Source of the DNA: Bacteroidota bacterium
GTDB lineage: Bacteria > Bacteroidota > Bacteroidia > Flavobacteriales > Flavobacteriaceae
Length of the DNA stretch: 64,000 nt
NCBI GenBank assembly: GCA_023457535.1
Contig: JAEWLN010000169.1
Location: forward strand, 23,837-87,836
Direction: 5' to 3'
The translations under genes were made by a program, and so were the position numbers. Below are positions 34,844-44,495 of this stretch, piece after piece (within the stretch, counting starts at the first letter, position 1; every line of letters begins with the position of its first letter). The notes below the pieces were generated by a model. The model was not told the origin of the DNA. It saw nothing but the letters and a program-made list of their open reading frames with translations, and did not search any database.

Positions 34844-35757
34844 ACAAAACCATCCGAATAGGAACGCGTGACAGCGAATTGGCCCTTTGGCAGGCGCACA
34901 CCGTCGAAAGAAAACTCAATGATTCAGGCTTTGCGACCCAAATTGTCGCGGTCAAATCCCAGGGCGACCTGATGCTTGACAAACCGCTGTACGAGCTTGG
35001 CATCACCGGTATTTTTACCAAAACGCTCGACATCGCCATGCTGAGCGGCCAGATCGACATCGCCGTGCATTCGATGAAAGATGTCCCCACGGCGCTTCCC
35101 AAAGGCATCGTACAAGCGGCCGTACTCGAGCGCGCAAGCCATAAAGACATTCTCGTCTATAAAAATTCCACCGATTTTTTCAATACTGAAGCGACGATCG
35201 CCACAGGCAGTTTGCGCCGGCAGGCCCAATGGCTCAACCGGTATCCGCACCACCGCGTCGTGGATTTGCGCGGCAATGTCAACACGCGTTTGCAAAAGCT
35301 CGCCGACCATGATTGGGACGGCGCTGTTTTCGCATCAGCAGGGCTCGATCGCATTGGGTTGAAGCCTGAGAATTACAGCGAACTCGATTGGATGATTCCC
35401 GCTCCCGCACAAGGTGCGATGGTCGTCGTAGCGATGGAAAACGATGCGTTCACGCGCGATGCCATCGGGCAACTCAACGACAATCCGAGCGAAATCTGTA
35501 CGCATATTGAACGCGAATTTTTGCGTACCCTTGAAGGCGGATGTACCGCACCGATTGGCGCTTTTGCTGAGATCATCGACGCGCAGATCCGGTTTGGAGG
35601 GGTCTTGTGCTCACTTGACGGACAAGAGAAGATCCTGATCGAAAAATCGTGCGCCGTTGAAGATTACGAGCATTTTGGTGCCCAATGTGCCGAGAATGCG
35701 CTTCAGAGCGGCGGTCACGAACTGATGGCCCGGATCAGAAAAGACCTTAAAAAATAA
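34840..35757 (+). CDS. hemC: Porphobilinogen deaminase (hydroxymethylbilane synthase)
   Basis: A 305-residue enzyme that joins four porphobilinogens. N-terminal IRIGTRDSELALWQ, and the dipyrromethane cofactor Cys in EGGCTAPIGAFA. Coupled to hemA (4-base overlap) and hemD (TAATG). Confidence 0.97.
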   Translation: MNKTIRIGTRDSELALWQAHTVERKLNDSGFATQIVAVKSQGDLMLDKPLYELGITGIFTKTLDIAMLSGQIDIAVHSMKDVPTALPKGIVQAAVLERASHKDILVYKNSTDFFNTEATIATGSLRRQAQWLNRYPHHRVVDLRGNVNTRLQKLADHDWDGAVFASAGLDRIGLKPENYSELDWMIPAPAQGAMVVVAMENDAFTRDAIGQLNDNPSEICTHIEREFLRTLEGGCTAPIGAFAEIIDAQIRFGGVLCSLDGQEKILIEKSCAVEDYEHFGAQCAENALQSGGHELMARIRKDLKK

Positions 35758-36428
35758 TGCGCATCCTGTCGACTAAAATATTGAAGTCCAACCAAAGGCA
35801 ATTTTTGCTCAACGCCGGTTTTTCAGTCGTGGAAGCCGATTTTATCCGTGTGACGCCGTTGGAATTTTCGCTCGAAAACACCGCCGAAAACCTGATCATC
35901 ACCAGCTGTAATGCCGTCAAAGCGCTCGCCGCACATCCCGATGTTCAGCACATCAGGAGAAAACCGGTGTTTTGCGTAGGCCAGAAGACCGCTGATCTGC
36001 TTGATGAAATCGGATTTACGGTGCAGGAAACCGCCGATTACGGCAGTGAACTCGCGCGCATCATTGCATCAGATTATCCATCGGAAAGCTTTACTTTTTT
36101 TTCGGGAAATATGCGCCGCGATGAATTGCCTTACACATTAACGCAAGCGGGCGTGCGGCTTAACGAAATCAACGTGTACCACACGGCGCTCACGCCGCAT
36201 AAGGTGGGATCGTTTGACGGTATTTTGTTTTTCAGCCCGTCGGCGGTACACAGTTTTGTATCGGAAAATGCCATGGGTGATGCGGTTTGCTTTTGCATCG
36301 GACAAACCACCGCCCGCGCATTGGAAGGAATTTGTGAAAAAATAGTGGTGGCCCACTTGCCATCGGTGGAAAATACAATCATACAAACGATTAATTATTT
36401 TGGCCGAACGTCAACCGTCGGGCTTTAA
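35757..36428 (+). CDS. hemD: Uroporphyrinogen-III synthase
   Basis: A 223-residue protein of the weakly conserved HemD family, which cyclises hydroxymethylbilane with ring-D inversion. Visible landmarks are LIITSCNAVKAL, VFCVGQKTADLL and the C-terminal GILFFSPSAVHSFVSE. Identity is supported by the position directly after hemC with a one-base overlap. Confidence 0.88.
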   Translation: MRILSTKILKSNQRQFLLNAGFSVVEADFIRVTPLEFSLENTAENLIITSCNAVKALAAHPDVQHIRRKPVFCVGQKTADLLDEIGFTVQETADYGSELARIIASDYPSESFTFFSGNMRRDELPYTLTQAGVRLNEINVYHTALTPHKVGSFDGILFFSPSAVHSFVSENAMGDAVCFCIGQTTARALEGICEKIVVAHLPSVENTIIQTINYFGRTSTVGL

Positions 36429-36488
36429 TGAACTGAAATATTGAATTATCCAAAAAATAACCATCCATAACGATTGACGGGTCGGGCC

Positions 36489-36519
36489 TTCGTTCGACAA
36501 TGACATTCGACATTTGACA
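36489..36519 (+). repeat. CGTTCGAC/CATTCGAC oligomer repeat before hemE
   Basis: TTCGTTCGACAATGACATTC and the following CGACATTTGAC: iterated TTCGACA units in the 95-base hemD-hemE gap. Confidence 0.5.
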
Positions 36520-36523
36520 AAAA

Positions 36524-37543
36524 ATGATAAAAAACGACCTTTTCCTCAAAGCCCTGCGCGGCGAAACCGTCAACCGTCCACCGGTGTGGATGATGCGCCA
36601 GGCCGGACGCTATTTACCCGAATTCCGCGAACTGCGCGACAAATACGATTTTTTTACGCGTTGCCAGACGCCGGAACTCGCCGCAGAAATTACCGTGCAA
36701 CCGATTCGACGGATTGCGCCCGATGCGGCGATTTTGTTTTCCGATATTCTTGTGGTGCCGCAAGCGATGGGCATAGAGGTTCTGATGAAAGAATCGGTTG
36801 GACCGTTTTTACCCAATCCGATCCGTACGCCACAGGATGTCGAGCAGGTCATTGTGCCCGATATCGACGAGACGCTCGGCTACGTCATGGATGCGATCAA
36901 ACTGACCAAGCAAAAGCTCAACGATGAGGTGCCACTGATTGGTTTCGCGGGTTCGCCGTGGACAATTTTTTGCTATGCCGTCGAAGGTAAAGGATCGAAA
37001 AGTTTCGACACGGCCAAAGGATTTTGTTTCCAATACCCTGAAGCCGCGCACGTTTTGCTGCAAAAAATCACCGATACGACCATCGCTTACCTGAAGAAAA
37101 AAGTCGAGGCGGGCGTCAATGCTGTACAGGTTTTTGACTCGTGGGGCGGCATGCTTTCACCGGTCGATTACCAGGAATTTTCATGGAAATACATCAACCA
37201 GATCGTGGAAGCGCTTGCGCCGTTGACGCATGTGATCGTGTTTGGAAAAGGTTGTTGGTTTGCGCTTAATGAAATGGGAAAATCGAAGGCGTCGGCGTTG
37301 GGTGTGGACTGGACATGCTCGGCAAGAAACGCGAGGTATTTGTCCGGTGGACAGATCACGTTGCAGGGCAATTTCGACCCGTCGCGCTTGCTCTCGCCGA
37401 TTCCGGTGATCAAAAAAATGGTGCGCGAGATGATCGACGAGTTTGGCAAAGACCGTTATATCGTCAACCTCGGGCATGGCATTTTGCCGAACATTCCGGT
37501 GGATCACGCCAAGGCGTTTATTGACGCGGTAAAGGAGTATTGA
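36524..37543 (+). CDS. hemE: Uroporphyrinogen decarboxylase
   Basis: A 339-residue enzyme that removes four carboxyl groups to give coproporphyrinogen III. Signatures [17 protein letters not shown] (N-terminal) and [16 protein letters not shown] are intact. A 95-base gap with oligomer repeats separates it from hemD, and a long inverted repeat follows it. Confidence 0.97.
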   Translation: MIKNDLFLKALRGETVNRPPVWMMRQAGRYLPEFRELRDKYDFFTRCQTPELAAEITVQPIRRIAPDAAILFSDILVVPQAMGIEVLMKESVGPFLPNPIRTPQDVEQVIVPDIDETLGYVMDAIKLTKQKLNDEVPLIGFAGSPWTIFCYAVEGKGSKSFDTAKGFCFQYPEAAHVLLQKITDTTIAYLKKKVEAGVNAVQVFDSWGGMLSPVDYQEFSWKYINQIVEALAPLTHVIVFGKGCWFALNEMGKSKASALGVDWTCSARNARYLSGGQITLQGNFDPSRLLSPIPVIKKMVREMIDEFGKDRYIVNLGHGILPNIPVDHAKAFIDAVKEY

Positions 37544-37546
37544 TGG

Positions 37547-37638
37547 GGGATGCTGAACTTGTTTCAGCATCTGGACCGGTTCAACGACAACTTTTTGCGG
37601 AGCCCCGCACTTAGATGCTGAAACAAGTTCAGCATCCC
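37547..37638. repeat. 26-bp perfect inverted repeat between hemE and hemF
   Basis: Arms 37547-37572 and 37613-37638 are exact reverse complements separated by 40 bases. Each arm is itself a small hairpin: GATGCTGAA / TTCAGCATC around CTTGT. This resembles REP-type or MITE-like dispersed elements and fills almost the whole hemE-hemF gap. Confidence 0.88.
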
Positions 37639-37650
37639 AAAACCCACCAC

Positions 37651-38556
37651 ATGAAAGACCAATTCTACACCTACATCCAAAACCTGCAAAACGAAATTTG
37701 CCACGCGCTCGAAACCAGCGACGGATCGGCCAAATTCCGCGAAGACCTCTGGCAACGCCCTGAAGGCGGCGGCGGGCGAACGCGCGTGATCGAAAACGGT
37801 GCCGTCATCGAAAAAGGCGGCGTCAACATCTCAGGCGTACACGGTAAACTGCCCGATTCGATGCAGCAGATGTTCGGCGTAGGCGATGTCGACTTTTTTG
37901 CGTGCGGGCTCTCGCTTGTCATCCATCCCAAAAATCCTATGGCGCCCACCGTACATGCCAACTGGCGCTATTTTGAGATGTACGATGCAGCCGGCAATAT
38001 CATCGACCAATGGTTTGGCGGTGGCCAGGACCTCACGCCGTATTATTTGTTTGAAGAAGATGCGGTCCATTTCCACCAAACCTGCAAAACCGCCTGCGAC
38101 AAACACGACCCGGCGTTTTATCCCAAATATAAAAAACAGTGCGACCAGTATTTCTGGAACGCACACCGCCATGAGGCGCGCGGCATCGGCGGGTTGTTCT
38201 TTGATTACTGCAAAAAATCCGAGGCAATATCGATGCAGCAATGGTACGATTTCGTAACCGAAGTGGGTAACAGCTTCACATCGGCCTACATTCCGATACT
38301 GAACCGGCGAAAAGATTTGCCATACAATGACGCCAACCGCACCTGGCAGGAAATCCGCCGCGGACGCTACGTCGAATTCAACCTCGTCCACGACAAAGGC
38401 ACGCTGTTCGGGCTCAAGACCAACGGCCGCATCGAAAGCATACTGATGAGTTTGCCGCCGCACGTGCAATGGGTTTACGACCATCATCCCAAACCGGGCA
38501 CCGACGAAGAAAAACTGATAAAAATGCTGGCCCAACCCATGGATTGGCTCGCCTAA
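37651..38556 (+). CDS. hemF: Oxygen-dependent coproporphyrinogen III oxidase
   Basis: A 301-residue aerobic enzyme converting coproporphyrinogen III to protoporphyrinogen IX. Landmarks: GGGRTRVIENG, the signature NWRYFEMYDAAG, WWFGGG-type segment FGGGQDLTPYYLFEED, and FNLVHDKGTLFGLKTNGRIE. The start ATG 37651 follows the inverted repeat; the frame is open 12 codons into the repeat, but those residues are repeat-derived. Confidence 0.96.
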   Translation: MKDQFYTYIQNLQNEICHALETSDGSAKFREDLWQRPEGGGGRTRVIENGAVIEKGGVNISGVHGKLPDSMQQMFGVGDVDFFACGLSLVIHPKNPMAPTVHANWRYFEMYDAAGNIIDQWFGGGQDLTPYYLFEEDAVHFHQTCKTACDKHDPAFYPKYKKQCDQYFWNAHRHEARGIGGLFFDYCKKSEAISMQQWYDFVTEVGNSFTSAYIPILNRRKDLPYNDANRTWQEIRRGRYVEFNLVHDKGTLFGLKTNGRIESILMSLPPHVQWVYDHHPKPGTDEEKLIKMLAQPMDWLA

Positions 38557-38569
38557 AAAATAAAAGACT

Positions 38570-39562
38570 ATGTTTCCACTACAAAGAGACCGAAGACTAA
38601 GAACCAACGAATCCATCCGCTCGCTGGTTCGCGAAACCTCGCTTTCACCACAGGATTTCATGCTGCCGATGTTTATCGCCGAGGGCAAAGACGTCCGCAT
38701 CCCGATCGCGTCCATGCCCGGCATTTACCGCCATTCGCTCGATCACACCATTCGCGAGGTCAAAGAAGCGTGGGATCTGGGCATTCGTGCAGTAAATATT
38801 TACGTCAAAGTATCGGAAAATCTCAAGGACAACACCGGAAAAGAAGCCTGGAACAAGGACGGTCTGATGCAGCAAACGATCCGGGCGATCAAAGACGCCG
38901 TACCGGAGATGATCGTCATGCCCGATGTCGCGCTCGATCCATATTCCATTTACGGCCACGACGGCATCATCGAGAAAGGCCAGATCGTCAACGACGCCAC
39001 AGTTGACGCGCTCACCAGAATGTCCCTTTCGCATGCCGAGGCCGGCGCCGATTTCGTAGCGCCCAGCGACATGATGGACGGACGCGTTCTCGCGATCCGC
39101 AAAGCGCTCGAACAAAACGGGCATCACGACGTAGGCATCATGAGCTATTCTGCCAAATACGCTTCGGCGTTTTACGGCCCGTTCCGCGAGGCACTCGATT
39201 CCGCGCCCGTCGATGCGCAACAGGTTCCAAAAGACAAAAAAACGTACCAGATGGACTACGCCAACCGCATCGAAGCGATAAAAGAAGCGCTGCACGACGT
39301 GGCAGAGGGCGCCGACATCGTCATGGTCAAACCCGGAATTGCATACCTCGACATTGTGCGCGAAGTCAAAAACGCCGTCAATGTGCCCGTCTCGGTTTAT
39401 CACGTTTCAGGCGAATACGCAATGATCAAAGCCGCTGCCGAACGTGGTTGGCTGGATCACGACAAGATCATGATCGAACAATTGTATTGCATCAAACGCG
39501 CGGGCGCAAGCATTATTTCAACCTATTTTGCCAAGGAAGCCGCGGCACTGTTGAACAATTAA
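38570..39562 (+). CDS. hemB: Delta-aminolevulinic acid dehydratase
   Basis: A 330-residue enzyme that condenses two 5-aminolevulinates to porphobilinogen. The Schiff-base lysines lie in DIVMVKPG and SYSAKYASAFYGPFR. The usual zinc-site cysteines are absent (the segment reads MPDVALDPYSIYGHDG), so it is of the magnesium type. Last gene of the hemA-C-D-E-F-B run; a dispersed repeat copy follows. Confidence 0.96.
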   Translation: MFPLQRDRRLRTNESIRSLVRETSLSPQDFMLPMFIAEGKDVRIPIASMPGIYRHSLDHTIREVKEAWDLGIRAVNIYVKVSENLKDNTGKEAWNKDGLMQQTIRAIKDAVPEMIVMPDVALDPYSIYGHDGIIEKGQIVNDATVDALTRMSLSHAEAGADFVAPSDMMDGRVLAIRKALEQNGHHDVGIMSYSAKYASAFYGPFREALDSAPVDAQQVPKDKKTYQMDYANRIEAIKEALHDVAEGADIVMVKPGIAYLDIVREVKNAVNVPVSVYHVSGEYAMIKAAAERGWLDHDKIMIEQLYCIKRAGASIISTYFAKEAAALLNN

Positions 39563-39579
39563 TAATTTTTAGAAGCTGA

Positions 39580-39645
39580 TCCGGCTGTTCGCTGTATCTT
39601 TTGCCCGCTAAAGGCGCAGGCAAAAGGATGCCGCTGCCATCCGGG
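39580..39645 (+). repeat. Dispersed repeat, shorter copy D
   Basis: CCGGCTGTTCGCTGTATCTT, a hairpin (CTTTTGCC ... GGCAAAAG), then GGATGCCGCTGCCATCCGGGCT. Same core order as copies A-C without the left GGGCGT part; it ends at the start of the cytochrome gene. Confidence 0.65.
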
Positions 39646-39659
39646 CTATGATCCAGTTT

Positions 39660-40046
39660 ATGAAACACGTTATTTTACTTTTATCGGCCCTTTTCGTTCT
39701 GGTCTCGTGCAAAAAGCAGCAGGAACAAGAAATCCTGTATCCGGAATCGGCAACGGCCACAACCCAAACGCCCGTAGAACTCGGGCAGGAACTCTTTGAT
39801 TCCAAAGGCAATTGTTTTGCGTGCCACAAACCGGACCAGAAGATCGTCGGGCCGAGCATTGTGGAAATTGCCCGGATCTACAAAGAACAAAACGGCGACA
39901 TTGTTTCATTCCTGAAAGGCAATGAAGAACCTATCGTAGACCCAAGCCAGTTTGCGGTCATGCAAACCAATTTTGCCATTACCAAAAACATGTCCAATCA
40001 GGAACTCGAAGCGCTCGAGGCATATATTTACAGCCATCTAAAATAA
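39660..40046 (+). CDS. Cytochrome c lipoprotein
   Basis: A 128-residue lipoprotein (MKHVILLLSALFVLVSCK, Cys17) with one C-x-x-C-H haem site (NCFACHKPD) and a probable axial Met in VMQTNFAI, so a c552-like monohaem cytochrome exposed on the periplasmic side. An in-frame ATG at 39648 would add four residues. It lies downstream of the haem genes; the repeat copy D separates it from hemB, so co-transcription is uncertain. Confidence 0.85.
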   Translation: MKHVILLLSALFVLVSCKKQQEQEILYPESATATTQTPVELGQELFDSKGNCFACHKPDQKIVGPSIVEIARIYKEQNGDIVSFLKGNEEPIVDPSQFAVMQTNFAITKNMSNQELEALEAYIYSHLK

Positions 40047-40112
40047 GCCACCCGGCGTCCGGCGTGTGAATTAAAACATTACCTTTAACGGTATTTTTTT
40101 AAAAAGCGGCAT

Positions 40113-43100
40113 TTGGACACGGGTAACGAGACCTATTATTTTCTTCGCGGAGACGGCGAGTGCGTGACTTTGGCGCGCCATTTTGATTGGACGGCCACAC
40201 CGCTCGGGGATCCGTCCGGTTGGTCGCTTGAATTGCGCAATGCCGTCGCGACGATTTTTTCGTCCAAGTTCCCTATGTTTTTATGGTGGGGTCAAGAACT
40301 GATCCAGTTCTACAATGACGGATACCGTCCCAGTCTTGGCATCGAAGGCAAACATCCTTTGGCCATGGGGCAGCGCGGCGCAGATTGCTGGCCGGAAATC
40401 TGGGATTTCATCCATCCGCTCATTGAAAAAGTAATGACCACCGGCGAAAGCGTGTGGTATGAGGACTTATTGCTCCCCATTTTCCGCAACGGCCGCATGG
40501 AGGACGTATACTGGACTTTTAGTTACAGCCCGGTGTACAGCCACGAAGGAACCGTAGTTGGTGTTCACGTGGTTTGCGTCGAAACCACAGAAAAAATCGT
40601 CGGTCTGGCTGAAATGCTCGAAAGCAAGGCCGAACTTGAATTCACCCTTGAAGCGGCCGAACTCGCCGCCTGGGACTTGAATCCCGCCACCGGAAAAGTC
40701 ACTGCCAATACGCGTCTTAAGGATTGGTTCGGTTTAACCGCCGATGACGACGTTCCGCTTACACTCGCTCTGGAATCGATCGACGAGCCGGACCGTCCGC
40801 GCGTACTCGAGGCCATCAACAAAGCGGTCGCGCCCGGATCGGACGGCAAATACGACATTGCTTACACCATTATCCATCCCGTAACAGGCCAAATGCGCGA
40901 AGTCATCGCCAAAGGCCGCGCCCGTTTCAACGACGATGGCACGCTGTTTCGCTTTAACGGCACGCTCGAAGATGTTACGGCCCAGGTGCATGCACAGCGC
41001 GAGGCAGCCGAGGCGAGGCAACTCACGGACCTGACCATCAAAGCCGTCGGATTGGGACTTTTCAAGGCCAACCCGCTTACAGACGAGATGGACTATACGC
41101 CCGAATTTGCCTACCTCATGACGGGAAATGCGGCGCAGCGCAAAATGTCACGTAACGCTTTTATCACGCACATCCATCCGGAAGACCAGTACATGCGTGT
41201 GATGGCCGTGCGCGAAGGCGTCGAAAAAGGCGAATTTCACTACGAACCGCGCGTAATTTGGGCCGACGGGTCCGTACGAAGACTTTCCATAGTTGGGGCG
41301 CGTGTGAACGACGCGGAGGGAAACATGGTGGCACTCTCCGGTGTCGTGCGTGACATCACCATTAATGAAACCCAGCAAAAAGCGCTCGAGGAAGCGCAAA
41401 CCCAACTCCACAAAGAACGACGGGAGAGCGAGAATTTTTTCAGGAACGTCACGGACAGTTCCCCAACAGGACTTTGGTTATCGGACAAAGACGGCTATAT
41501 CACCTACCTGAACCGCGCCCTGATCGAATGGACAGGCGTGCGCTACGATGAATTGCTGGGCGGCGGCTGGTTAAATGCCATCGTCGCTGAAGACCGCCAG
41601 GCTGTGCAGTCTTTGTACATTACCGCAATCGAAACGCGTACGCATTACGATGCGATGTTCAGGTTGCGCAAACACGACGGCAATATCATTTGGTGTCGTG
41701 CGGGCGGGGATCCGTTTTATGACGATGAGGGCAATTACGCCGGATTTTCCGGATTTTGTATGGACATCGATGAAATCGTCGCCGGACGCAAGGCCGTTGC
41801 TGACAGCGAGGTTTTGTTCCGGTCGATTATCGAGCAGGCGCCGGTAGCTACGTGTTTGTTTGTCGGGCCCAAAATGGTCATCAGCGTGGCCAACAACATC
41901 ATGATCGGATATTGGGGCAAGGACCGGTCAGTAATCGGAAAGCCCGTGCTCGATGCGCTGCCGGAAATCAGCACGCAGCCGTTTCCGCAGATATTGCAGA
42001 ACGTTTACCGCACCGGCATCGCCTATACCGATCAGTCTGCGTTCGCGCAACTCGAAGTGGGCGGCGAAATCCGCGATTATTATTTTGACTTCACTTACAA
42101 ACCGCTCATGAACGCCGACGGTGAAATCTACGGCGTGCTGAATATGGCCGTCGATGTCACCCAACAGGTCAATGCGCAAAGGCTTATCGAGGAGCAACAG
42201 CGCCGCATACTGGCATCGTTTGAACAGGCTCCGGTAGGGATTGCCATGCTCGAAGGCGAACACTTTATTTTCAGGATGGCCAATCTGTTTTACTGCGAAC
42301 TCGTCGACCGTCCGCTTCAAAGCATTATCGACAAGCCGCTGATGCAGGCCATTCCGGAACTCGAAGGCCAGGGATTTGACGAATTGTTGCGCAGTGTCTA
42401 CACTACCGGAATTCCGTTTACGGCCTCTGAAGTGTCGGTCAAGCTCAAGCGCGGCACGGGCATCGAAACCATATATGTAGATCTTACATACCAGCCCCAA
42501 CTCGACGCATCGGAAGCCGTGACAGGTATTTTGGTGGTCGCCACCGATGTTACCCAACAAGTCGTAAGCCGCCTGGCCGTGGAAGTCAACGAGCAAAAAT
42601 TCCGCTCGATCATTTCCGATACGCCTATGGGTGTGGCGCTGTTTCAGGGCCGCGAAATGATTATCGAGGTCGCCAATGATATTCTGCTCGGGTATTTGGG
42701 CAAGGACCGATCGGTCATTGGAATGCGATATGTAGACGCGGTGCCGGAGCTTATCGGGCAGGGACTGGTCAAGATCATGGATCAGGTCTTTGCTTCGGGC
42801 ACGTCTTATGAGGCGCGGGATGCACGCGTGGATCTGACCATCGACGGGCAGATGCGAACCCACTACTACAATTATTCTTATACGCCGCTGCTCGACAACC
42901 AGGCGGACGTGTACGCCATCATTCTCACGGCACAGGACGTCACCGAGCAGTTTGTCGCGCGCAAAAAAATTGAGGATACGCAAAAGGCGCTCGAAAATGC
43001 GATCGAACTCGCCGAGCTCTCCACTTGGAAATTGGACATCCAAAATGGCCGGTTTGTCTATTCGGACCGGTTCCAGGATTGGCTCGGGTTTAACGACGCG

Positions 43101-44180
43101 ACCCAATCGATGGACGAGGCATTCAATCCGCTGCCGGAAGAATACCGCGAGCGCGTTGCAGCAGCCATCGAAGCGGTAATCCGGCCCGGCGCCGACGGAC
43201 GTTACCAAAACGAACATCCTATCATTAACCGCATTACCGGACAGCAACGCATCATCCGCGCCAATGCACAGGTGTATTACGACCAGTGGGGAAGCCCGCA
43301 GTTTTTGAGCGGAACGGCCCAGGACATCACCAAAGACCGCAAGCTCCAGCAGGAACTCGAATTCAAGGTCAACCAACGCACCAGCGCACTGCGCGAAGCC
43401 AATGCCGAGCTCGCGCTGGCCAACAAATCGCTTGAGTCCAACAACCTCGAACTGCAGCAGTTTGCCTACATCGCATCGCACGATTTACAGGAACCTGTGC
43501 GCAAGATCACCATTTTTACGCAAATGCTGCAAAGCCAACTTGGGCCATTGCCGGCTAAAGCGCAGGGTTATCTGGATAAAATCGGTCTATCGGCCCAACG
43601 CATGTCGGTGCTGATCAGCGACATTCTGGCGTTCTCCCGACTGTCAGATCTCAACGAACGGTTCGAGCGTGTAGACCTGAATGATGTCATGGCTGAAATT
43701 CTCCTGGAATTTGAGTTGTCGATCGAGCAAAAATCGGCCGTCATCCAAATGGAAGCCTTGCCGGTGATCAATGCCATTCCGCTTCAGATGTCGCAACTGT
43801 TTGGCAATTTGCTGTCCAATTCACTCAAATACACCAGCGAGCATAAAAAGCCCGTCATCGAAATATTTACAAGCCCAGTCACGACCGATGAGGTCACGGC
43901 GCTACATCTGGACGTTGCCCTCACGTATTGCAAGATCGGGTTCAGGGACAACGGCATTGGGTTCGAGCCCGAATACGCCGAGAAAATATTCAACATTTTC
44001 CATCGTCTGCACGGCAAGAATGAATACATAGGAACCGGTATCGGGCTGGCGCTGTGCCGCAAAATCGTCAACAACCATCACGGACGGATCACTGCCTCCG
44101 GGGTTGTGGGCAAGGGCGCGACATTCTGGATCGTCATTCCGGTTTCGCGGGATCAGGATTTGCCTTTGTTGAGCGTGTAG
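40113..44180 (+). CDS. Large multi-PAS sensor histidine kinase
   Basis: A 1355-residue kinase without clear membrane helices. It opens with a PAS-type domain common before phytochrome-like kinases (DWTATPLGDPSGWSLELRNA...PMFLWWGQELIQFYNDGYRP) and carries about seven more PAS/PAC units up to ~1090. Those at ~565-690, 695-820 and 825-945 are close relatives (QAPVA..., LGKDRSVIG, ALPEIS). HisKA (~1115-1190) has ASHDLQEPVRKI with the phosphorylated His, and HATPase has DNGIGF and GTGIGLALCRKI. It starts at TTG 40113, the only start before the first domain. The gene stands alone; the ligand is unknown. Confidence 0.92.
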   Translation: MDTGNETYYFLRGDGECVTLARHFDWTATPLGDPSGWSLELRNAVATIFSSKFPMFLWWGQELIQFYNDGYRPSLGIEGKHPLAMGQRGADCWPEIWDFIHPLIEKVMTTGESVWYEDLLLPIFRNGRMEDVYWTFSYSPVYSHEGTVVGVHVVCVETTEKIVGLAEMLESKAELEFTLEAAELAAWDLNPATGKVTANTRLKDWFGLTADDDVPLTLALESIDEPDRPRVLEAINKAVAPGSDGKYDIAYTIIHPVTGQMREVIAKGRARFNDDGTLFRFNGTLEDVTAQVHAQREAAEARQLTDLTIKAVGLGLFKANPLTDEMDYTPEFAYLMTGNAAQRKMSRNAFITHIHPEDQYMRVMAVREGVEKGEFHYEPRVIWADGSVRRLSIVGARVNDAEGNMVALSGVVRDITINETQQKALEEAQTQLHKERRESENFFRNVTDSSPTGLWLSDKDGYITYLNRALIEWTGVRYDELLGGGWLNAIVAEDRQAVQSLYITAIETRTHYDAMFRLRKHDGNIIWCRAGGDPFYDDEGNYAGFSGFCMDIDEIVAGRKAVADSEVLFRSIIEQAPVATCLFVGPKMVISVANNIMIGYWGKDRSVIGKPVLDALPEISTQPFPQILQNVYRTGIAYTDQSAFAQLEVGGEIRDYYFDFTYKPLMNADGEIYGVLNMAVDVTQQVNAQRLIEEQQRRILASFEQAPVGIAMLEGEHFIFRMANLFYCELVDRPLQSIIDKPLMQAIPELEGQGFDELLRSVYTTGIPFTASEVSVKLKRGTGIETIYVDLTYQPQLDASEAVTGILVVATDVTQQVVSRLAVEVNEQKFRSIISDTPMGVALFQGREMIIEVANDILLGYLGKDRSVIGMRYVDAVPELIGQGLVKIMDQVFASGTSYEARDARVDLTIDGQMRTHYYNYSYTPLLDNQADVYAIILTAQDVTEQFVARKKIEDTQKALENAIELAELSTWKLDIQNGRFVYSDRFQDWLGFNDATQSMDEAFNPLPEEYRERVAAAIEAVIRPGADGRYQNEHPIINRITGQQRIIRANAQVYYDQWGSPQFLSGTAQDITKDRKLQQELEFKVNQRTSALREANAELALANKSLESNNLELQQFAYIASHDLQEPVRKITIFTQMLQSQLGPLPAKAQGYLDKIGLSAQRMSVLISDILAFSRLSDLNERFERVDLNDVMAEILLEFELSIEQKSAVIQMEALPVINAIPLQMSQLFGNLLSNSLKYTSEHKKPVIEIFTSPVTTDEVTALHLDVALTYCKIGFRDNGIGFEPEYAEKIFNIFHRLHGKNEYIGTGIGLALCRKIVNNHHGRITASGVVGKGATFWIVIPVSRDQDLPLLSV

Positions 44181-44377
44181 ATCCCGCCAATGAACACCAG
44201 CACGGCAAGTCCGATGTAAATGATGCCTTTGGTTTGACCGGATTCATCGGAAACATCGACTTTGATGCCCAGAAAATTAAACGATTCGGTGTTTGCCGCA
44301 ATGGTGTTGATGCCAAAATAAGCCAAAACGACTGCGGCGACGATCAATACAATGCCAATGAGTTTGGATGCGTTCAT
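44153..44377 (-). CDS. DUF3185-like small membrane protein
   Basis: A 74-residue protein with two membrane helices (about 4-25 and 52-70) and the pattern KLIGIVLIVAAVVLAYFGIN...GLAVLVFIGGIYTL of the DUF3185 family. The function is unknown. Its last 28 bases overlap the 3' end of the multi-PAS kinase on the other strand. Confidence 0.75.
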   Translation of the reverse strand: MNASKLIGIVLIVAAVVLAYFGINTIAANTESFNFLGIKVDVSDESGQTKGIIYIGLAVLVFIGGIYTLNKGKS

Positions 44378-44463
44378 AATACTTGGATTTAGTATTCCCA
44401 AATTACCGATTCACCCGCCGTCCGGGGTTATATTTATTCTGTAAATTGTTCAAACTTCTCTTG

Positions 44464-44491
44464 TTTGCCGTCCGCCGATTGCCTATTTTTA
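44464..44491 (+). promoter_or_regulatory. Promoter of the alkyltransferase gene, 4 bases from the start codon
   Basis: TTTG (44464-44467), 16 bases, TATTTTTA (44484-44491), then AAAC and the ATG at 44496. Last base of the box is A rather than G. Confidence 0.5.
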
Positions 44492-44495
44492 AAAC

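Noticed and set aside
41928..43481. 517-codon open frame antisense to the multi-PAS kinase
   Set aside because: It mirrors the codon pattern of the sense gene, has no recognisable domain and a Val/Arg/His-rich composition typical of antisense frames.
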